A stretch of DNA of 64,000 bases from Bacillus pseudomycoides (GTDB lineage Bacteria > Bacillota > Bacilli > Bacillales > Bacillaceae_G). The notes beneath the pieces are model-generated. The model did no database searches, was not told where the DNA came from, and was given only the letters and a program-made list of their open reading frames with translations. Location: the NCBI RefSeq assembly GCF_022811845.1, contig NZ_CP064266.1, positions 5,062,467-5,126,466 of the forward strand, written 5' to 3'. The number at the start of each line of letters is the position of its first letter. Positions within the stretch are counted from its first letter, which is position 1. The position numbers and the translations under genes were made by a program. Below are positions 61,499 to 64,000 of this stretch, one piece after another.

Positions 61499-61741
61499 AT
61501 GAAAAAAATTGAGGTTTATACACAACCAGATTGTCCACCATGTACGATTGTAAAAGAATTTTTAAAGCACAATAACGTAACATACGAAGAATTCGATGTC
61601 AAAAAGGATGCTTCTGCTCGCAACCGTCTTTTATATGACTATAACTCATACTCAACTCCAACCGTTGTCATTGATGGAGAGGTTGTCTCTGGTTTTCAAA
61701 TTGAAAAATTACAACAGTTACTAAATCTAGAACAGGAATAG
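61499..61741 (+). CDS. Glutaredoxin-like thiol-disulfide protein
   Basis: 80 residues with thioredoxin fold: EVYTQPDCPPCTIVKEFL, redox pair CPPC at 12-15, and the cis-proline region STPTVVIDGEVVSGF. Resembles NrdH-type glutaredoxins by size. GAGGAGG precedes the ATG at 61499. Redox partner unknown. Confidence 0.88.
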   Translation: MKKIEVYTQPDCPPCTIVKEFLKHNNVTYEEFDVKKDASARNRLLYDYNSYSTPTVVIDGEVVSGFQIEKLQQLLNLEQE

Positions 61742-61767
61742 GCATCGAGCTACCTATTCCTGTTCTT
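61729..61767. terminator. Two-way terminator containing both adjacent gene ends
   Basis: AGAACAGGAATAGG / CCTATTCCTGTTCT, 14 bp with a 10-nt loop. It contains the last codons of the glutaredoxin-like gene and of the gene at 61754. Confidence 0.88.
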
Positions 61768-62254
61768 TCAACTCCTGTAATTTTTGCATTTCTGTCAAAA
61801 GTTGCTGACTCTCATGATAACCAGCTAACTTCCATTTCCCTTCTTCTTTTTGCAAGGTAAGAATTTGATACTGTTCATTTTTCATCCGTTCGTATACATA
61901 TAAAAGTCTATGTTCTTCATCATATGCTAATTTCGTTTGAGAAGTAAAAGAAAGAGGAGCTTCTTTTGTAGGGAGTAAATATTCACCATTTCGTTTATCA
62001 CCATTGCTATTTTCATCCGTAAAAACTTGAAGGAAGTTATTTGTAAAATACGGTGACAACGCATCATACATTTTACCCATCGATAAATGCTTCCCACGAA
62101 TTGAAAATTGTGCCTCATATCCCTTTTGAATCGTTGTAAATACCTCTTTTCGATCCATTTTTATTTCTTCTTTACCAAGAACCGTTGTAACACTATACCC
62201 AACTAGAAAGGCAACACATAGAAATAGAACAAACCAAATTCCATATTTTTTCAT
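61754..62254 (-). CDS. DUF3993-type secreted or membrane-anchored protein
   Basis: 166 residues with an N-terminal signal or anchor (YGIWFVLFLCVAFLVGYSV). Mature part starts after residue ~27 and has no catalytic motif I recognise (SMGKMYDALSPYFTNNFLQVF). Extracytoplasmic location inferred. GGAAGGTG before the ATG. Function unknown. Confidence 0.75.
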   Translation of the reverse strand: MKKYGIWFVLFLCVAFLVGYSVTTVLGKEEIKMDRKEVFTTIQKGYEAQFSIRGKHLSMGKMYDALSPYFTNNFLQVFTDENSNGDKRNGEYLLPTKEAPLSFTSQTKLAYDEEHRLLYVYERMKNEQYQILTLQKEEGKWKLAGYHESQQLLTEMQKLQELKEQE

Positions 62255-62407
62255 TTTTTCACCTTCCTTTAACAGAGCTTGTCTTTGTAGTATTCATTGT
62301 AACAATGATTATGCAAAGAAAGGGATGATTTCGTTCGTAAAATCTTTACAATGATAGACAGCATTTTCACCATCTTTTTCACTATTACCAATTTATGATA
62401 AAAACAA

Positions 62408-62440
62408 ACAAAAAAATGCACGAATTGCTTCGTGCATTAA
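62408..62440 (-). terminator. ykuI terminator
   Basis: AATGCACGAA / TTCGTGCATT stem, 4-nt loop, T run leftward. Confidence 0.87.
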
Positions 62441-63654
62441 AATAAAACATCTTCTTCGTATAAAAATTCATAAGACAAATCAATAAATAAAAAATGTTCA
62501 TCATCAATTGGAAAGGAAAATGTTCGTACCATCTCTCCTGTTTCTATATCTGCATATAAATCAGAGAGCCTGGCTTTATTTTCGAATCTCATTTTCATTA
62601 TATTTTCTAAAAAATATGGGCGCCAGCTCCAATTTTTCATATAATACTCTGGCATAACAATCCATTCACCATCTTTTTTCATAATGTTTCCCGATTGCTG
62701 AAAGCCGTCTTCATTACAAATAAAGATTCGAAAACTATAATGCGATACATGTTGACTAAAATGTAATAACCAATCATTAACGTCTTCATTCTTTTTCTGC
62801 TTAGATAAAACATTCCCAATTTGATCACGTAATGTTTCCGTCAATTGATAAATTTTTTGTAATTTTTTCTTTTCGTGCTGAATAAATTGATGACATTCAT
62901 TACCAAGGCGTTCTTTTAAAATGTTCGCTTCAATAAAGTCTGGCAAACACTCTTTCAAATAATTCCCTTGATAATACCTTCCGCCATTTTTCCACGCGTA
63001 TTGTAACTGATAAAACGCGTCAATTTCCTCATATAATAATGTCGCACCAATTCTTCTCGCTAATAACGACAAAGAATATAAAATATCTTGATAAGATTGT
63101 AAAAGTGCAGTTTGTCTTAAATTCGTTAAATCTACCTTTAAAATGTCAGGTGCCAGTACACTAATCCGTTCTAGATTACTTGTACCCGTTCCTACTTTAT
63201 TAATTGAAATTTGAATACCATATGTACGGTAATACATAAGTAAATGATTAAATTGTTCTATATCTTCCTTACACTCGTGCTCTGTTATTTCTAAGACGAT
63301 ACGCCCTAAGTCCAGTCCTTTTTTTTCATACATTAACAGTAAATGAAGTAAACTTTCATCTTCATCGTTCATTAATATGTTTGCATTACGATGTATAAAC
63401 AATAAAAATTTTTGATTTGTTTCCAAATAACGGTCTAATGCCTTCTCTACTATGACATTATCCGCTTCTAGTTGGAATTCACCTGGAATGGAATCATCAT
63501 GAAAAAAAGAAGAAAGACTTTGTATCCCTTCTTTCGTTTGGATACGCCCTACTACCTCATATCCAATTACTGTATGTTCATCAGCACTAAAAATAGCTTG
63601 ATAATAAGGAAGGACTTTATCCAAATTACTCATTACATCTAATGCATCTACCAA
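62437..63654 (-). CDS. ykuI: EAL-domain protein YkuI, probably not catalytic
   Basis: 405 residues: EAL domain (~1-255) and a C-terminal PAS-like YkuI_C domain (~260-400; WSWRPYFLENIMKM). The EAL motif reads EVV and the metal-binding DDFGTG position reads NKVGTG, so the usual Asp pair is missing. B. subtilis YkuI binds c-di-GMP without clear hydrolysis; this protein is likely a c-di-GMP receptor or inactive. TTG start at 63654 with GGGAGGG 7 nt upstream. Confidence 0.88.
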   Translation of the reverse strand: MVDALDVMSNLDKVLPYYQAIFSADEHTVIGYEVVGRIQTKEGIQSLSSFFHDDSIPGEFQLEADNVIVEKALDRYLETNQKFLLFIHRNANILMNDEDESLLHLLLMYEKKGLDLGRIVLEITEHECKEDIEQFNHLLMYYRTYGIQISINKVGTGTSNLERISVLAPDILKVDLTNLRQTALLQSYQDILYSLSLLARRIGATLLYEEIDAFYQLQYAWKNGGRYYQGNYLKECLPDFIEANILKERLGNECHQFIQHEKKKLQKIYQLTETLRDQIGNVLSKQKKNEDVNDWLLHFSQHVSHYSFRIFICNEDGFQQSGNIMKKDGEWIVMPEYYMKNWSWRPYFLENIMKMRFENKARLSDLYADIETGEMVRTFSFPIDDEHFLFIDLSYEFLYEEDVLF

Positions 63655-63710
63655 AATGTTTCCCTCCCTTTACTTTTCAAAAAGTATAACATGATATGTA
63701 TAGAAAAATA

Positions 63711-63796
63711 ATAAAAATCCCTTCAGTTTTCCTGAAGGGATTAGAGGGGTAAAATGCTAAGGGGAATTAGCAATTCTACTATGAAGAAAAAAGAGG
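63711..63796 (-). ncRNA. Candidate C-rich small regulatory RNA (~87 nt)
   Basis: Minus strand. Promoter TTTACA-17-TATATT ends at 63802; transcription would begin near 63796 and end at the strong stem AATCCCTTCAG / CTGAAGGGATT (63716-63742) with TTTTTATT. Between them lies a hairpin GCTAA/TTAGC that exposes TTCCCC, and single-stranded ACCCCTCT. No start codon is inside. The layout (short, own promoter, C-rich loops, terminator) is that of Gram-positive sRNAs that pair with Shine-Dalgarno sequences, such as RoxS/RsaE or FsrA. Identity unproven. Confidence 0.5.
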
Positions 63797-63801
63797 TCTT
63801 A

Positions 63802-63870
63802 AATATACCTTATATAAAACCTATTGTAAATACTTTTCTTTCACATGTCACAAATCCGTCACATTTTACC
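63802..63870 (-). promoter_or_regulatory. Promoter and TGTGA repeats for the candidate sRNA
   Basis: -35 TTTACA (63825-63830), 17 bp, -10 TATATT (63802-63807) on the minus strand. Directly upstream, TGTGAC is repeated (AATGTGACGGATTTGTGACATGTGAAAG), partly matching the ResD-type site TTTGTGAAT. No Fur-box-like palindrome is seen. Confidence 0.5.
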
Positions 63871-63917
63871 TTAAATTCATGAGCGGTAATCCCCATGTTC
63901 CACGTTATATACTCCCT

Positions 63918-64000
63918 TTAAAACGGATACTGATGTAAATGCTGACCACCATCCATTGTCATACATGTCCCATTTATGTACGCCGCCTCATCAGAGCATA
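63918..64000 (-). CDS. fadH: Short-chain dehydrogenase C-terminus, probably 2,4-dienoyl-CoA reductase
   Basis: Only the last 27 codons are inside the window: CSDEAAYINGTCMTMDGGQH then LHQYPF. The segment YINGTxxxxDGG is the C-terminal signature of SDR enzymes. In B. subtilis the SDR near ykuI is FadH (YkuF), so that is the likely identity; another SDR is possible. Confidence 0.72.
   Translation of the reverse strand, partial: CSDEAAYINGTCMTMDGGQHLHQYPF

Overview
The window is a low-GC Firmicute chromosome segment whose gene content and order match the Bacillus cereus group. The conserved block runs from the bacillithiol gene bshC through the ylb cluster, the cytochrome caa3 genes (cta), pyruvate carboxylase, the yla cluster, the ykt/speA region, the pyruvate dehydrogenase operon, rnjA and the yku cluster to the start of a fadH-like gene. 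Several copies of a roughly 155-bp dispersed repeat that looks like bcr1, an element known from the B. cereus group, support that placement. No prophage, transposase, CRISPR array, rRNA or tRNA gene was seen.

Region by region: 1-15.4 kb holds bshC (cut by the window edge), panE, an acetyltransferase, gerR, ylbN-rpmF, tmcAL (ylbM), the ylbL protease, a patatin-like protein, ylbJ, coaD, rsmD, ylbG, ricF, a histidine phosphatase, ylbE, ylbD and the CAP protein ylbC. 15.4-22.8 kb is caa3 oxidase and heme A synthesis (ctaG-F-E-D-C, ctaB, divergent ctaA). 22.9-36.6 kb holds pycA, ftsW, ylaN, a PhoH-type ATPase, typA, an inositol monophosphatase and small yla/ykt genes. 37-41.2 kb holds speA, the spore transglutaminase tgl and three tandem SR1P-like (GapA-binding peptide) genes behind one promoter that carries two CcpN-like operators. 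41.5-44.2 kb is an MBOAT plus DHHW-type SGNH O-acetylation pair with bcr1 relics on both sides. 44.5-49.5 kb is pdhABCD. 50-64 kb holds def, a HAD phosphatase, a short cationic-peptide ORF, rpoY-rnjA, ktrC, dapH and N-acetyl-diaminopimelate deacetylase, ccpC, darB, abbA, ykuK, ykuJ, ykuI and a candidate C-rich small RNA.

Central carbon metabolism and respiration link many of these genes: PDH, PycA, CcpC, the SR1P/CcpN unit, DarB (in B. subtilis a c-di-AMP sensor that acts on Rel and on PycA) and the caa3 oxidase. Sporulation genes (gerR, ylbJ, tgl, yjcZ-type, ricF) are interspersed.

The least ordinary observations are: tmcAL has no ATG, GTG or TTG start for its essential N-terminal motif and appears to begin at AUA; the 3' end of the same gene is supplied by a bcr1 repeat; the triplicated SR1P array has CcpN-type sites; there is a promoter-plus-terminator unit for an approximately 87-nt C-rich RNA between ykuI and the fadH-like gene; and there is a 23-residue cationic peptide ORF behind a long structured leader.
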